24,727 nt of DNA from UBA2163 sp964575575 (lineage in GTDB: Bacteria; Patescibacteriota; Minisyncoccia; Phycocordibacterales; UBA2163). Location of the stretch: positions 1 through 24,727 of the forward strand of contig CAZNQQ010000010.1 in the NCBI GenBank assembly GCA_964575575.1, written 5' to 3'. The position numbers and the translations under genes were made by a program. Numbering within the stretch: the stretch's first letter is position 1; every line of letters starts with the position of its first letter. The notes under the pieces are model-generated. The model saw nothing but the letters and a program-made list of their open reading frames with translations. It was not told the DNA's origin and did no database searches. Below are positions 1 through 7,022 of the stretch, piece by piece.

Positions 1-1499
1 CTTATAACGTTTACTTTTATCTCTCCTGGGTACTTCAAATCCTCTTCTATCTTGTGTGCGATGTCTTTCGCCATGTTTTTTGCTTCCAAATCTGTAACTT
101 TCTCTGGTGTTACAAACACACGCACCTCGCGACCGGCTTGTATTGCGTAAGATTTCTCTACACCTTTGTGTGTGTTTGCAATCGCTTCAAGTTCTTCAAG
201 TCGTTTGAGGTAATTCTCTACAGAATCACGGCGTGCACCTGGGCGTCCACCTGAGATAGCGTCTGCAACTTGTACGATAACAGACTCTGTAGTTTCGTAA
301 GGGTATTCTTCGTGGTGCGACTGCATCGCTTCTATTATTTTTTCGTTAGAACCAAACTTCTGAAGTATTCTTCTTCCTATCTCTACGTGTGTACCTTGTA
401 CTTCGTGGTCAACCGCTTTACCAAGGTCATGAAGTAGTGCGCCCGCCTTCGCTACAGACACATCTGCGCCGAGTTCTTCTGCAAGCATACCTGCGATGTG
501 CGCCATCTCTATAGAATGTTGCAAAACGTTTTGTCCATAACTTGTTCTGAAGAACAACCGCCCTAAGATAGAGATGATGCGTGGATCAAGACCAAACACA
601 CCAACTTCAAACACAGCTTGTTCACCCTTTTCTTTTATTATTTTATTAACTTCTTCTTTAGACTTCTCTACAACCTCTTCTATCTTGGCTGGTTGTATCC
701 TACCGTCTACTATAAGTGTCTCAAGTGCCAGACGAGCCACCTGGCGACGCACAGGGTCAAAGGAAGATATGGTTATAGCACCAGGTGTGTCGTCGATAAT
801 CACGTCTACACCAGTGGCTTTTTCAAAGGCTTTAATATTTCTTCCTTCTTTACCGATGATCTTTCCTTTGATCTCGTCTGACGGTAGCGTAACGTTTGTG
901 GACATTACATCAGAAGGTACTGCGTTGCCAAACCTGTGTATTGCAGAGGTTAGTATTTCTCTTGCTTTCTTTTCTAACACTTCTTTACCCGCAACTTCTA
1001 GTTTCTGGACGCGTGTAAGAATATCTTTTTCGTATTCTTTCTCTGTCACGCTTAGCAGTTCTTCTTTTGCTTGTTCTTTTGTAAGTTTTGAAATCTTTTC
1101 CAGTTCAATGCGTTTCTTTTCGTCCATTTCGTCCACACGATCTTTGATCGCTCTTACTTCTTCTATTTTGTTTTTTGTTTCTTCTGCTTCTTTGTCTACA
1201 TCAAGCTGACGCTTGTCTAGAAACTCTTCTTTTTTGATTAATCTGTCTTCGTTCTTTTTTGATTGTTCTTCTTTTTCTTTTAATTCTACTTTCAACTCTT
1301 GCAATGTTTCTTTTGCTTTTTGTTCTGCACCTGACGTGATCCTTTTGGCGTCTTCTTTTGCTTCGAGCATCATTTGTTTGATCTCAAGTTCCATAGAACC
1401 TTTCTTCCCCAAAGAAATTATCCAACGCAAAAAGTACCCGAAGACTATTCCGAGTATTCCTGCAAGTGAAAGCAGTACTAATACTATTTTTAATGACAT
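1..1499 (-). CDS. rny: Ribonuclease Y, C-terminus cut by the window edge
   Basis: This is the membrane-anchored endoribonuclease that starts mRNA decay. The ATG is at 1499-1497 and the frame stays open to base 1, giving about 499 residues. The family is usually about 510-520 aa, so only the last dozen or so residues are missing. The order of domains is typical. An N-terminal membrane helix (about residues 4-21) is followed by a long Lys/Glu-rich coiled coil (about 35-190). Next come a KH domain with the motif GKIIGKEGRN near residue 210 and an HD domain with LLHDLGKAVDHE near residue 355. The conserved stretch AISGGRPGARRDSVENY follows. It lies downstream of clpP on the same strand, separated by 182 bases. 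Identification is certain from the KH and HD motifs. Plus-strand reading frames across it are antisense shadows. Confidence 0.97.
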   Translation of the reverse strand, partial: MSLKIVLVLLSLAGILGIVFGYFLRWIISLGKKGSMELEIKQMMLEAKEDAKRITSGAEQKAKETLQELKVELKEKEEQSKKNEDRLIKKEEFLDKRQLDVDKEAEETKNKIEEVRAIKDRVDEMDEKKRIELEKISKLTKEQAKEELLSVTEKEYEKDILTRVQKLEVAGKEVLEKKAREILTSAIHRFGNAVPSDVMSTNVTLPSDEIKGKIIGKEGRNIKAFEKATGVDVIIDDTPGAITISSFDPVRRQVARLALETLIVDGRIQPAKIEEVVEKSKEEVNKIIKEKGEQAVFEVGVFGLDPRIISILGRLFFRTSYGQNVLQHSIEMAHIAGMLAEELGADVSVAKAGALLHDLGKAVDHEVQGTHVEIGRRILQKFGSNEKIIEAMQSHHEEYPYETTESVIVQVADAISGGRPGARRDSVENYLKRLEELEAIANTHKGVEKSYAIQAGREVRVFVTPEKVTDLEAKNMAKDIAHKIEEDLKYPGEIKVNVI

Positions 1500-1681
1500 A
1501 TAAGCGGAAAATCCGCTCCAAAGCGTTTAAGACAACTTACGTTGCTATATTTTTAGATTTTTCTGTTAAGTTCTTCTTTTCAAAACCCTCCATAAAGTAG
1601 TTAAATGCTAAAAAGCGAAATTTCAAGTTTAAAATTTAAATAATTGTACATAAGTACTTTACCACGATTTCTGGTTTTTTG
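1500..1681 (-). promoter_or_regulatory. rny leader: weak promoter and short hairpin before the start codon
   Basis: The 182-base gap between clpP and rny holds a possible minus-strand promoter: TTGAAA (plus-strand 1621-1626), a 17-base spacer, then TAACTA (1598-1603). Just upstream of the rny ATG, at 1503-1517, is the perfect hairpin AGCGGA-AAA-TCCGCT. Its arm overlaps a GGAG, so the hairpin could hide or reposition a weak ribosome binding site. No intrinsic terminator with a T-run is visible for clpP here, so clpP-rny read-through is possible. The promoter match is weak. Confidence 0.3.
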
Positions 1682-2263
1682 CTAGTTCTTGGCTTTTAAG
1701 ATTTCGTCTACGATTCCGTACTTTTTAGCGTCCTCTGAGCTCATATAAAAGTCTCTTTCTACGTCTTTTTCTATATCTTTAAGTGCTTTACCGGTGTTTT
1801 TAGAGAGTATTTTGTTTAGTTTCTCTCTAGTGCTTAGGATATGCTTTGCTGTGATCTCTATATCAGTAGCCTGACCTTCAGCCCCTCCCCATGGTTGGTG
1901 GATCATCACTTCTGCATTGGGTAATATTCTTCTTTTGCCTTTTTTACCAGCAGAAAGCAGTACCGCACCACCTGAGGCCGCGATACCAACACACACTGTA
2001 GAAACGTCTGGTTTTATGTGGTTCATAGTGTCTAGCATTGCAAGAGTTGCGGTTACTGACCCACCAGGTGAGTTAATATATAAATAAATATCCTTTTTAG
2101 GATCTTCTGAATCTAAGAAAAGTAGTTGAGCTATAACTATATTGGCCGTATTGTCGTCGATCGGTCCACCAAGAAAGATTATCCTGTCTTTAAGTAGGCG
2201 AGAGTAGATATCAAAGGCTCTTTCCCCAAATTGTGATTTTTCTATAACTGTTGGAATTAACAT
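1682..2263 (-). CDS. clpP: ATP-dependent Clp protease proteolytic subunit
   Basis: Serine peptidase that forms the tetradecameric degradation chamber and works with a ClpX/ClpC-type unfoldase. The protein has 193 aa, the usual length. The catalytic triad is complete: S97 in GIAASGGA, H122 in MIHQPWGG and D171 in ERDFYM. The substrate-binding segment YINSPGGSV is at residues 62-70. One oddity is that the nearly universal Met after the catalytic Ser (AASMGA) is Gly here (AASGGA). The ATG at 2263-2261 starts with MLIPTVIE, as in the family, and has no Shine-Dalgarno sequence. A good promoter lies about 35 bases upstream. It sits alone between the secreted-protein gene and rny. Confidence 0.97.
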   Translation of the reverse strand: MLIPTVIEKSQFGERAFDIYSRLLKDRIIFLGGPIDDNTANIVIAQLLFLDSEDPKKDIYLYINSPGGSVTATLAMLDTMNHIKPDVSTVCVGIAASGGAVLLSAGKKGKRRILPNAEVMIHQPWGGAEGQATDIEITAKHILSTREKLNKILSKNTGKALKDIEKDVERDFYMSSEDAKKYGIVDEILKAKN

Positions 2264-2295
2264 AATATTTATAAATTTAGCTTAATTAGACTCTA

Positions 2296-2324
2296 AATAT
2301 AACACAAATCACCAAATCTGGCAA
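2296..2324 (-). promoter_or_regulatory. clpP promoter, extended -10
   Basis: Reading the minus strand: TTGCCA (2324-2319), a 17-base spacer ending in TGT, then TATATT (2301-2296). This is a near-consensus sigma-70 promoter with a TGn extended -10. The predicted transcription start is near 2289, leaving a leader of about 26 bases before the clpP ATG. Confidence 0.7.
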
Positions 2325-2332
2325 ATTTTTAT

Positions 2333-2377
2333 AAAAAGATAAGCCACAGGGTGTAAATACACAACCCTGCGGCTTAT
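2333..2377 (-). terminator. Intrinsic terminator of the secreted-protein gene
   Basis: The outer arms ATAAGCC (2339-2345) and GGCTTAT (2371-2377), plus the inner arms CAGGGT and ACCCTG, make a 13-bp stem with one mismatch. On the minus strand it is followed by CTTTTTAT, so it terminates transcription of the gene at 2407-2784. It ends just before the clpP promoter. Confidence 0.8.
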
Positions 2378-2406
2378 TTCATAACTTTTTACTCTTCTTG
2401 TCTTTT

Positions 2407-2784
2407 TTATTTGAAAGAAGACAAGACATCACTCTTTGTTATCTTGGAAAATCGAGGTAAAAACATTTGAGTATCCAGCTTTTTATTTTCTCCTTTAAAA
2501 TGGCCTAGGATATGGATAGAGCTATACTCATACTCATCGTTATCTCCATCCCTATCTACAGAATATATTATCCCAGCATACTTTTCGCCAAAATAATACT
2601 CAAATGCAACCTGTTCGCCTGTAGATACGTCCCTGACATCATAACCTTTCGCTGTTATTTCACCATAGCAATCGTATAAAAAATTCTTGATTTTCTGGTG
2701 TTCCTCTGCTTTTCCCGCAAAAGAGACTGATGTGAAAGAAAGTAAAGTAACAACAAGTATTAAGACATAAAATCTGGTTTTCAT
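2407..2784 (-). CDS. Small secreted protein, function unknown
   Basis: A 125-aa protein that I do not recognise. Residues 1-23 are a clear Sec signal peptide: MKTR, a hydrophobic core, then SFA just before Gly24. The mature part of about 100 residues is charged, with an acidic patch DRDGDNDEYEY and one cysteine (C39), and has no membrane helix. It should be exported and soluble or surface-attached. Expression signals are strong: an AAAGGGG ribosome site 6-7 bases before the ATG (2791-2797), a consensus promoter at 2848-2876 and its own terminator, so it is monocistronic. The start MKTR and the cleavage motif SFA resemble those of the protein at 20326-20718. The mature parts do not obviously match. 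Confidence 0.8.
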   Translation of the reverse strand: MKTRFYVLILVVTLLSFTSVSFAGKAEEHQKIKNFLYDCYGEITAKGYDVRDVSTGEQVAFEYYFGEKYAGIIYSVDRDGDNDEYEYSSIHILGHFKGENKKLDTQMFLPRFSKITKSDVLSSFK

Positions 2785-2847
2785 TTTTAACCCCTTTCGT
2801 TTGGCTAAAAATTAGAAAAGTAATGTAAACGAACACTATCACGTATA

Positions 2848-2876
2848 ATACTAGCATATTTTGACGTATTTGTCAA
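2848..2876 (-). promoter_or_regulatory. Consensus promoter of the secreted-protein gene
   Basis: Minus strand: TTGACA (2876-2871), 17 bases ending in TGC, then TAGTAT (2853-2848). Both hexamers and the TGC are identical to the promoters at 16390-16418 and 20219-20247. The leader would be about 55 bases. Confidence 0.8.
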
Positions 2877-2884
2877 GGATTTTA

Positions 2885-3265
2885 CTAATTCTTGGCTAAG
2901 ATACTGGCTTTTTGCATTAAATCAAGCATTTCTGCCTTATAATCAGCATATTCTAGGTTTCCGGCGCCTTTTTTGGCGAAGAATATAGCGATGTAGCCAT
3001 CTTTCGTCTTTTGAGAGCGAGCTATATGCCGTCCTCGGCGCTTAAAAAGGTTACGTTTTACCGCCTTTTTGATGATTTTCCCAGAAACGACGAAATAAAA
3101 GGCGCTTTTCTGGATTCCTTCCATTTTAAGCACTTTTATAGACATATGAGGGGAGTGGGAGCCCTTTCCCTTCTTTAAAACCTCTGAAAACAGCTGTTTT
3201 ATATTGATTTTAGACACTTTATTATACAGCGAGTTTTGCTCGCCCTTTAGCACGCCTGCGGGCAA
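2885..3265 (-). CDS. rnpA: Ribonuclease P protein component
   Basis: Protein cofactor of RNase P, which removes 5' leaders from precursor tRNAs. It has 126 aa, slightly long for the family. The signature RNR/KRR region is seen as AVKRNLFKRRGRHI (about residues 68-81). It is preceded by the RnpA-type strand FYFVVSGKIIKKA and followed by GYIAIFFAKKGA. The only in-frame ATG before the conserved LKKGK segment is at 3265-3263. The N-terminal stretch GVLKGEQNSLYNKV aligns with the usual LxKENRLRKK start. The gene therefore overlaps the 3' end of rpmH by 44 bases in another frame. The order rpmH-rnpA is standard beside oriC. Confidence 0.93.
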   Translation of the reverse strand: MPAGVLKGEQNSLYNKVSKINIKQLFSEVLKKGKGSHSPHMSIKVLKMEGIQKSAFYFVVSGKIIKKAVKRNLFKRRGRHIARSQKTKDGYIAIFFAKKGAGNLEYADYKAEMLDLMQKASILAKN

Positions 3266-3356
3266 CCACGTTTCGGCCTCCGGCAGTTTTCTTCCTCACT
3301 AGGAATCCGTGAGTTTTTGCTCTTTTTCTTACTTTTGGTTTATATGTTTTTGACAT
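3222..3356 (-). CDS. rpmH: 50S ribosomal protein L34
   Basis: A complete 44-aa, highly basic protein: it begins MSKTYKPKVRKRAK, continues THGFLVRKKTAGGRNVVARRR and ends AKGRAKLAV. The family landmarks are the KRxxxHGF turn and the GRxVxxRRRxKGR helix. L34 sits in the large ribosomal subunit. The first gene diverging from dnaA is normally rpmH, as here. Its last 44 bases are shared out of frame with rnpA, so the two are likely co-transcribed and perhaps translationally coupled. No Shine-Dalgarno sequence is seen before the ATG at 3356-3354. Confidence 0.95.
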   Translation of the reverse strand: MSKTYKPKVRKRAKTHGFLVRKKTAGGRNVVARRRAKGRAKLAV

Positions 3357-3368
3357 TGTTTTAAAAAG

Positions 3369-3399
3369 TTATTCACACTTTATTAACACATTATTAACA
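3369..3399 (+). promoter_or_regulatory. Three DnaA-box-like 9-mers at exact 11-bp spacing
   Basis: TTATTCACA (3369-3377), TTATTAACA (3380-3388) and TTATTAACA (3391-3399) are direct repeats with an 11-base period, about one helical turn. Each resembles the DnaA box TTATNCACA with one or two changes. They lie between the divergent rpmH and dnaA genes, where origin or autoregulatory DnaA boxes are expected. Confidence 0.6.
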
Positions 3400-3419
3400 T
3401 AAATCGTGATTAATATCAA
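3391..3419 (-). promoter_or_regulatory. Possible rpmH-rnpA promoter
   Basis: Minus strand: TTGATA (3419-3414), 17 bases, then TAATAA (3396-3391). The -10 lies inside one of the DnaA-box-like 9-mers, so DnaA binding could modulate this operon. The -10 match is moderate only. Confidence 0.4.
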
Positions 3420-3420
3420 G

Positions 3421-3448
3421 TTACATTTTTTTTGTATAACTATATAAT
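3421..3448 (+). promoter_or_regulatory. dnaA promoter
   Basis: TTACAT (3421-3426), 16 bases, then a perfect TATAAT (3443-3448). The start point would be near 3455, leaving a leader of about 26 bases. No Shine-Dalgarno sequence precedes the dnaA ATG. Confidence 0.5.
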
Positions 3449-3480
3449 AAGTGTAATCTTTTTAATTTTCTCAAAAATTT

Positions 3481-4857
3481 ATGAATGAAACCATCAATGA
3501 AAATGTAATAGAAGAAGTTAATACAAAAGAACTTTGGGAAAACACTCTCGTTGACATAGAACTTGAAATATCTAAAGCAAATTTCAGTACTTGGTTTAAA
3601 AACACTCATATAGTAAAGATAGAAGACAACGTAGTTTACCTAAGTGTAGAAAGTGAGTTCGCTAAAGGTTGGCTAAACAACAAATATCACAAGACTATAC
3701 TAAAAATACTAAGAAGTTTCGTCCCAAGTGTTAGGGGATTAGAATATGTAGTTAAAAAAGACGAAAAGAAAGGTGCCGAGACAGAACAAAAACACAATGT
3801 GAACAAAGAACTTCCATTGAGCGACTTTTATATCAACAAAGACGACAACCTAAACCCAAGATACATCTTTGACACGTTCGTCGTCGGCTCATTTAACGAA
3901 CTCGCACACGCAGCGTCGCAAGCAGTGGTAGAAAAACCAGGAATAATTTATAATCCACTTTTTATTTATGGCGGGACAGGTCACGGTAAGACACACCTTA
4001 TCCAATCAATAGGGAATCAGCTCAAGAGAAGGAATCCAAACACAAAAGTGTTCTACACTACGTCAGAAAAGTTTGCGATGGACTATGTAAGCGCACTTCG
4101 TAGCAACAAAATCAACACACTCTTTAAAGAAAAGTATAGAAAGTACGATGTTCTAATACTAGACGACATCCAATTCCTCTCCACAATGGACAAGACTCGC
4201 GAAGAACTCTTTCATTTGTTTAATGCACTTTACGATGACAACAAACAGATTATATTTTCATCTGACAAGCACCCTAACTTCATACCAAACCTAGAAGACC
4301 GCTTAAAATCTAGGTTTTCTGCAGGTATGATCATAGACATACCGTCTCCAGACAGTGAGTCTCGTATTGCAATAATCCGTTCTAAAGCTGAGCAAAACAA
4401 ACTAATAATAGGCGACGAAGTTGTAAACTACCTTGCATCTAACATCCAAGGCAACATTCGTGAGCTTGAAGGTATCCTCAACTCTATAATCTGCCAGTCA
4501 CAACTCAAAGACAAAATACTTACACTAAGTGACGTAAAGAATCTTATAAAAAACAATGTAAAACCTAAAAAATCTGTCTCAGTGAAGGATGTTATCAAAC
4601 AAGTTGCTGATTTCTATAACCTTGAAGAAGATATTATCTACAAAAAGACACGTGTGAAAGAAGTTGTGAAGCCAAGACAACTCATAATGTATATCTTGCG
4701 AGAAGATTTTAATGTTTCTTACCCTACTATCGGCCAAAAGCTTGGTGGTCGAGACCACACGACAGTTATTCACTCTTGCGAGAAGATCAAGAACGACTTA
4801 AAGGTAGATAGTTTACTTTTGAAAGAGGTCGAACAGATACGAGCGATGCTCGGTTGA
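3481..4857 (+). CDS. dnaA: Chromosomal replication initiator protein DnaA
   Basis: ATP-dependent initiator that binds DnaA boxes and melts oriC. It has 458 aa, the normal length. Domain I (about residues 15-90) includes the segment NFSTWFKNTHIV. Domain III is an AAA+ ATPase starting with NPRYIFDTFVVGSFNELAHAA. Its Walker A is GGTGHGKT (164-171), its Walker B is LILDDIQF, and LEDRLKSRFSAGM is the sensor/arginine region. Domain IV ends with the DNA-binding signature GGRDHTTVIHSCEKI (from residue 422). Domain II is very short. The gene ends in TGA at 4855-4857. It is followed by the candidate origin and then dnaN. Confidence 0.98.
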   Translation: MNETINENVIEEVNTKELWENTLVDIELEISKANFSTWFKNTHIVKIEDNVVYLSVESEFAKGWLNNKYHKTILKILRSFVPSVRGLEYVVKKDEKKGAETEQKHNVNKELPLSDFYINKDDNLNPRYIFDTFVVGSFNELAHAASQAVVEKPGIIYNPLFIYGGTGHGKTHLIQSIGNQLKRRNPNTKVFYTTSEKFAMDYVSALRSNKINTLFKEKYRKYDVLILDDIQFLSTMDKTREELFHLFNALYDDNKQIIFSSDKHPNFIPNLEDRLKSRFSAGMIIDIPSPDSESRIAIIRSKAEQNKLIIGDEVVNYLASNIQGNIRELEGILNSIICQSQLKDKILTLSDVKNLIKNNVKPKKSVSVKDVIKQVADFYNLEEDIIYKKTRVKEVVKPRQLIMYILREDFNVSYPTIGQKLGGRDHTTVIHSCEKIKNDLKVDSLLLKEVEQIRAMLG

Positions 4858-5128
4858 TGTTGATAAGTATGTTAGTAAGTTATGTATAAAATTATTGATA
4901 ACTTTTGTATAAATAACTTAAAAAATTAAGAAAATTTAAATTAAAAAGTTATCAAGTTTAAAAAAACAATTTATACATAACTTACTAACAAGAAAATGTG
5001 GATTAAAAATAACAAAAGTGCGTTTAAGAATATATAAAAGAGAAAGTTATACACATATCCACAAACTAAATAGTAATAGTAATAAATAAATATAAGAAAA
5101 AAATAAACTATAACTAATAAAATATGAA
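4858..5128. other. oriC: Candidate origin of replication (oriC), dnaA-dnaN intergenic
   Basis: A very AT-rich gap with nested inverted repeats. A perfect 21-bp pair lies at 4870-4890 and 4970-4990, and a perfect 12-bp pair at 4895-4906 and 4944-4955. A small CTTAA/TTAAG pair sits at the centre (4917-4930), all nearly concentric around 4925-4930. DnaA-box-like sites are TTATACACA (5047-5055), ATATCCACA (5055-5063), TAATCCACA (minus, 4997-5005) and TTATCAACA (minus, 4858-4866, over the dnaA stop). TTATACATA-type sequences sit inside both 21-bp arms. The AT-only core would suit a DNA-unwinding element. Placement between dnaA and dnaN is a classic oriC location. Confidence 0.7.
5074..5128 (+). 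repeat. 55-bp direct repeat at contig edge (copy 1)
   Basis: Exactly the 55 bases that end at the first N-run. They are repeated exactly at 5229-5283 immediately after the gap. An overlap of this kind is expected from a k=55 assembly graph that was scaffolded without merging. It is not a biological repeat. Confidence 0.85.
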
Positions 5129-5228
5129 NNNNNNNNNNNNNNNNNNNNNNNNNNNNNNNNNNNNNNNNNNNNNNNNNNNNNNNNNNNNNNNNNNNNNNNN
5201 NNNNNNNNNNNNNNNNNNNNNNNNNNNN
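5129..5228. other. Assembly gap, 100 N
   Basis: Exactly 100 Ns, a conventional unknown-length scaffold gap. It is flanked by identical 55-bp sequences, so the true gap may be negative, an overlap of 55 bases. In that case dnaN begins about 266 bases after the dnaA stop. Confidence 0.95.
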
Positions 5229-5283
5229 TAATAGTAATAAATAAATATAAGAAAAAAATAAACTATAACTAATAAAATATGAA
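5229..5283 (+). repeat. 55-bp direct repeat at contig edge (copy 2)
   Basis: Identical to 5074-5128. It ends within the first codons of dnaN (ATG at 5279). Confidence 0.85.
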
Positions 5284-6382
5284 AATAGAATGTATAAAAG
5301 AAAATTTAGTAGAAAGTGTTTCAGTAGCTGAAAAGATTAGTGGTAAAAATCTTACACTACCTGTTTTGAACAATCTACTACTAGTAGCTAAAGACAATAA
5401 ATTTTTCATACGTTCTACAAACTTAGATTTAGGTATAGAGATAGAAGTTCAGTGTAAGGTTCTTAAAGAGGGTACAGTGGCCGTACCAGGTTCAGTACTA
5501 CATGGACTCATTTCTACTATTTATAATTCAAATAAGGTAAATCTGGAAGTCGTAGACAATAATCTGGTAGTTTCTACAGATTCTAATAATGCTCTTATAA
5601 AAACAGTACCACATGACGATTTCCCTACACTTCCAAAGGTAGAAAGTTCTAAAAACATCAATATTAAAGCCATAGATTTCGTAAATGGTTTAAAATCAGT
5701 GTGGTATAGCGCTTCTGTGTCGTCTATCAAACAAGAGCTTTCAAGTGTATATATTTATAACAATGACGGTAAAATAGTTTTTGTTTCTACTGATTCCTTT
5801 AGATTAGCAGAAAAAACAGTGCAAATTAAGGATAAAATAGACGATTTTGAACCAATTTTGATCCCACTTTCAAATATTGGCGAGATTACAAGGGTTTTAG
5901 AGTATATTGGTGGAAATATAGACATAAAACTAAGTAATAGTCAGATTTCTTTCATTTCAGACAAGATTTACCTTACATCTCGCCTTATAAACGGTAATTT
6001 CCCTGATTATAAACAGATTATCCCAAAAAGCTACACAACAGAAGTGGTTGTTCTAAAGCAAGATATTATAAATACCCTTAAAAACACTAACGTCTTCTCA
6101 GATAAGTTTAATCAAGTAAGCTTTAGTGTTAATCCTAGTGAGAAGTCGTTCACAGTAAGCTCAAAGAACGAAAACGTAGGGGAGGTGACAGACGCTGTAG
6201 ACAGCGCGATAAAGGGCGAGGGTCTGAATATAAACTTTAACCATAAATACATCTCAGACTGCTTCCAGTCCATAAATCCAGACAGTGTGTTACTGGAGTT
6301 TGCGGGGTTGAGTAAACCGATGGTAGTGAGGGGGGTGGGAGACGCATCTTTCTTTTACCTTGTGATGCCTATGAATAAGTAA
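5279..6382 (+). CDS. dnaN: DNA polymerase III beta subunit (sliding clamp)
   Basis: Ring-shaped processivity clamp that tethers DNA polymerases. The 367-aa length is typical. The N-terminus MKIECIKENLVESVSVAEKI and the motif LPVLNNLLL match the first clamp domain. VPGSVLHGLISTI and DDFPTLP follow, and the central domain has FRLAEKTV. The protein ends FFYLVMPMNK, close to the usual YLIMPMRL end that lines the protein-binding pocket. No Shine-Dalgarno sequence is present. The ATG lies directly after the AT-rich origin. The next gene begins 9 bases after its stop, so the two may be co-transcribed. Confidence 0.97.
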   Translation: MKIECIKENLVESVSVAEKISGKNLTLPVLNNLLLVAKDNKFFIRSTNLDLGIEIEVQCKVLKEGTVAVPGSVLHGLISTIYNSNKVNLEVVDNNLVVSTDSNNALIKTVPHDDFPTLPKVESSKNINIKAIDFVNGLKSVWYSASVSSIKQELSSVYIYNNDGKIVFVSTDSFRLAEKTVQIKDKIDDFEPILIPLSNIGEITRVLEYIGGNIDIKLSNSQISFISDKIYLTSRLINGNFPDYKQIIPKSYTTEVVVLKQDIINTLKNTNVFSDKFNQVSFSVNPSEKSFTVSSKNENVGEVTDAVDSAIKGEGLNINFNHKYISDCFQSINPDSVLLEFAGLSKPMVVRGVGDASFFYLVMPMNK

Positions 6383-6390
6383 GAATTAAA

Positions 6391-6963
6391 ATGTTTAATC
6401 TTTTCACATTATCTTTTATTGGGGTAGTTGTGCTTGCAATATCCGTACTTATTATTCATATATTAAGAAAAGACCTAAAAACAACCAGAGACGCACTAAG
6501 TAAATATGCAATAGGAAACAATGGGTGGGTATTAACACTCGGACTGTATTCTATGGGGTTTGCTCAGATCTTACTGTCGTTAGCTTTGATAAAAAAATAT
6601 GACATGTCATTAGGTTTTTTGTTGTTGGGTTTAGCTGGGGTAGGTATTTTGTTAGTAGCGTTTTTCAAAATGGAGCTTACTAAAAAGAAATCTGTTAAAG
6701 GCTACTTACATGACACTGGTGCAATAATGGAATTTTTCTTCTTTCCAGTTTCATTATTGTTATTTAACGGAGTATTTGAAAACAGTAATCTTTCTGTGAC
6801 ATCAATCATCATTGGTTATGTGGCTTTACTGTTTTTTATAATCATTGCTTATTTTTATTTGAGACGTGCAACCTATAAAACAGAGTATTATGGCGTTATT
6901 CAAAAGTTAAATATCTCTTTTATTACAATCTGGATGATATTTATACCGTACGTATTAATGTAA
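6391..6963 (+). CDS. Multipass membrane protein, DUF998-like
   Basis: A 190-aa protein with about six hydrophobic segments (roughly residues 5-25, 45-67, 73-93, 108-128, 136-156 and 172-190). The pattern LSKYAIGNNGWV, then GLAGVGILLVAFFKME, then KGYLHDTGAIMEFFFFP resembles the DUF998 family, in which a conserved His-containing HD/HxxG segment lies between helices. That match is from memory and only moderate. The biochemical role is unknown. It starts 9 bases after dnaN without its own evident promoter, so it probably shares the dnaN transcript. A perfect 36-bp palindrome follows its stop. Confidence 0.75.
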   Translation: MFNLFTLSFIGVVVLAISVLIIHILRKDLKTTRDALSKYAIGNNGWVLTLGLYSMGFAQILLSLALIKKYDMSLGFLLLGLAGVGILLVAFFKMELTKKKSVKGYLHDTGAIMEFFFFPVSLLLFNGVFENSNLSVTSIIIGYVALLFFIIIAYFYLRRATYKTEYYGVIQKLNISFITIWMIFIPYVLM

Positions 6964-6967
6964 ATTT

Positions 6968-7003
6968 AACTCTTGAATTAACTCTAGAGTTAATTCAAGA
7001 GTT
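6968..7003. repeat. Perfect 36-bp palindrome
   Basis: The half AACTCTTGAATTAACTCT is followed at once by its exact reverse complement, with no spacer. As RNA it would be a hairpin of about 16 bp with a four-base loop, but no T-run follows on either side. It is therefore not a canonical terminator. It lies 19 bases upstream of an AbrB-type DNA-binding protein gene and may be that protein's operator. Confidence 0.9.
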
Positions 7004-7022
7004 CTGATATGATTAAAACAAC

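Noticed and set aside
574..1209. Long plus-strand open frame of 211 codons
   Set aside because: It is antisense to rny. Its Ser-rich translation is the complement of Lys/Glu-rich coiled-coil codons.
1537..1593. 18-codon leader frame (MEGFEKKNLTEKSKNIAT) upstream of rny
   Set aside because: No ribosome site, no recognisable attenuation structure and a length expected by chance.
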